Positions 62,977-64,000 of a stretch of DNA of 64,000 nt are shown piece after piece. The position numbers and the translations under genes were made by a program. Origin of the DNA: Arthrobacter sp. ok362 (GTDB lineage: Bacteria; Actinomycetota; Actinomycetes; Actinomycetales; Micrococcaceae); assembly GCF_900102785.1 (NCBI RefSeq), contig NZ_FNGC01000004.1:186001-250000 (forward strand). Direction: 5' to 3'. Within the stretch, counting starts at the first letter, position 1, and each line of letters opens with the position of its first letter. A model generated the notes under the pieces. That model saw only the letters and a list, made by a program, of their open reading frames with translations. It was not told the DNA's origin and did not search any database.

Positions 62977-63846
62977 TCAGGTGCCCTGGTTGCCTGCCAC
63001 GGGGGCGGCGTCCACCGCGCCTCCGTAGCGGCGGTCCCGCTGGGCATAGATCTCGACGGCGTCCCACAGCGTCCGGCGGTCCACGTCCGGCCACAGGGTA
63101 TCCATGAACACGAACTCGGCGTACGCCGACTGCCACAGCATGAAATTGGACAGCCGCTGCTCGCCGGAGCTGCGCAGGAACAGGTCAACGTCGGGCAGGT
63201 CCGGTTCATCCAGGAACTTCTGGATGGTCCGTTCGGTGATGGCGCCCGGCTTGAGCCGGCCCTGCGCCACTTCCTCCGCGATCGCGCCGACGGCGTCGGC
63301 GATCTCGGCGCGTCCGCCATAGTTGACACACATGTTCAAGGTGCAGGTGCTGTTTCCGCGGGTGTAGTCCTCAGCCTCTTCGAGTTCGCGGATCACCGAG
63401 CCCCAGAGTTTCGGACGCCTCCCGGACCAGCGGATGCGGACCCCCCAGTCATCGAGCTGGTTCCGTTGACGGCGCAGCACGTCCTTGTTGAAGCCCATCA
63501 GGAAGCGCACCTCTTCCGGGGACCGCCGCCAGTTCTCGGTGGAGAAGGCGTACACGCTGACGTGCTCGACTCCCAGCTCGATCGCGCCGGCCATGACGTC
63601 CAGCAGGGCGGGCTCCCCCGCCTTGTGGCCCTCGATCCTCGGCAGGCCGCGCTGGTTCGCCCAGCGCCCGTTACCGTCCATGACGATCGCTACATGCCTC
63701 GGAATGAACTCCGCGGGAATCGCGGGCGGAACAGCGCCGGACGGATGCGGATAGGGAGCCACCACCGGGGTGGTCCGCCGCCGGACGGTGGCCTGCTTCC
63801 CCTGGCTCTTCTCCAGGTTTCTTCCCAAGCTTCTTCCCAATGCCAC
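62977..63846 (-). CDS. uppS: Isoprenyl transferase (cis-prenyltransferase)
   Basis: A 289-aa cis-prenyltransferase making long polyprenyl diphosphate for cell-wall synthesis. Catalytic D57 in [40 protein letters not shown], and [25 protein letters not shown] are the classic UppS boxes. The N-terminal 40 residues are basic and disordered, as in actinobacterial versions. GTG at 63846, 2 bp past recO's stop; the preceding GGAG lies in recO. Co-transcribed with recO. Confidence 0.94.
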   Translation of the reverse strand: MALGRSLGRNLEKSQGKQATVRRRTTPVVAPYPHPSGAVPPAIPAEFIPRHVAIVMDGNGRWANQRGLPRIEGHKAGEPALLDVMAGAIELGVEHVSVYAFSTENWRRSPEEVRFLMGFNKDVLRRQRNQLDDWGVRIRWSGRRPKLWGSVIRELEEAEDYTRGNSTCTLNMCVNYGGRAEIADAVGAIAEEVAQGRLKPGAITERTIQKFLDEPDLPDVDLFLRSSGEQRLSNFMLWQSAYAEFVFMDTLWPDVDRRTLWDAVEIYAQRDRRYGGAVDAAPVAGNQGT

Positions 63847-63848
63847 TT

Positions 63849-64000
63849 TTACGTTCGCTCCACATGTTTGAGGGATTTCAGGACTCGCTCCAGGTGCCAC
63901 TGAAGGTAGCTGGCCACCAGGCCGGCCGCTTCCCGGCGGTGAACCGACTCGGAGGCATCCGCCGTCGTCCAGTTCCCGGTGAGCAGGGCACCAAGCAGGA
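63849..64000 (-). CDS. recO: RecO DNA repair protein, 3' end only
   Basis: The C-terminal 49 or so codons of recO, running off the right edge of the window: [23 protein letters not shown], then [26 protein letters not shown] and TAA (63849-63851). The [14 protein letters not shown] end and the position just before uppS are standard in actinobacteria. Confidence 0.9.
   Translation of the reverse strand, partial: LLGALLTGNWTTADASESVHRREAAGLVASYLQWHLERVLKSLKHVERT

Overview
The window is 64 kb of high-GC DNA from a Gram-positive actinobacterium, most likely Arthrobacter, Pseudarthrobacter or a close Micrococcaceae relative. This rests on the actinobacterial cytochrome bc1-aa3 supercomplex genes (ctaE-qcrC-qcrA-qcrB and ctaC-ctaD-ctaF), a di-heme QcrC, the neighbours trpD, DUF3054, Lrp/AsnC, ErpA, DUF3043, pyrD, uppS and recO, many GTG starts and leaderless-looking promoters. 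No rRNA, tRNA, CRISPR array or prophage was found.

Layout. 0-34 kb is accessory or niche-specific: a DHA2 drug exporter; a VOC / 55-aa protein / flavoprotein operon; a molybdo-oxidoreductase / FAD-reductase / DUF6510 operon; a MarR-linked envelope-stress group (YihY, DUF3618, holin-like, helical protein) divergent from its MarR regulator; Hsp20 and a rifampicin-phosphotransferase-like dikinase; scattered single genes (DHFR-like, SDR, GNAT, NmrA, APH-like kinase, SUKH); two flavin oxidases of the BBE/6-hydroxynicotine oxidase family flanking a cupredoxin, a TipA-like MerR and a Fic protein; and a large SARP/AfsR-type regulator broken by an 8-bp tandem duplication. 34-41 kb holds VOC proteins, a membrane-anchored tandem DJ-1/PfpI protein, a NarL-type two-component pair and two SHOCT proteins.

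41-64 kb is core genome: trpD and the respiratory chain (ctaE-qcrCAB on +, ctaCDF on -), an orphan HPr next to a DasR-like GntR regulator with a dre-like operator, ErpA, an M20 dipeptidase, pyrD, a KstD-like flavoprotein, an alpha/beta hydrolase, uppS and the 3' end of recO.

The most notable structure is a 3.87-kb insertion (47506-51374) between qcrB and the GntR gene. It has 25-bp inverted repeats and a 3-bp target duplication, and it sits in the middle of a terminator palindrome whose two 17-bp arms are now almost 4 kb apart. Inside are a degenerate IS3 orfA/orfB at one end, a thioredoxin-reductase-like gene and a TetR regulator as cargo, and a remnant of a second IS3 element. Several clean operator palindromes were also found (MarR, Fic, MerR/TipA-like, ctaE, TetR, DasR-like), each next to the regulator or gene it probably controls.
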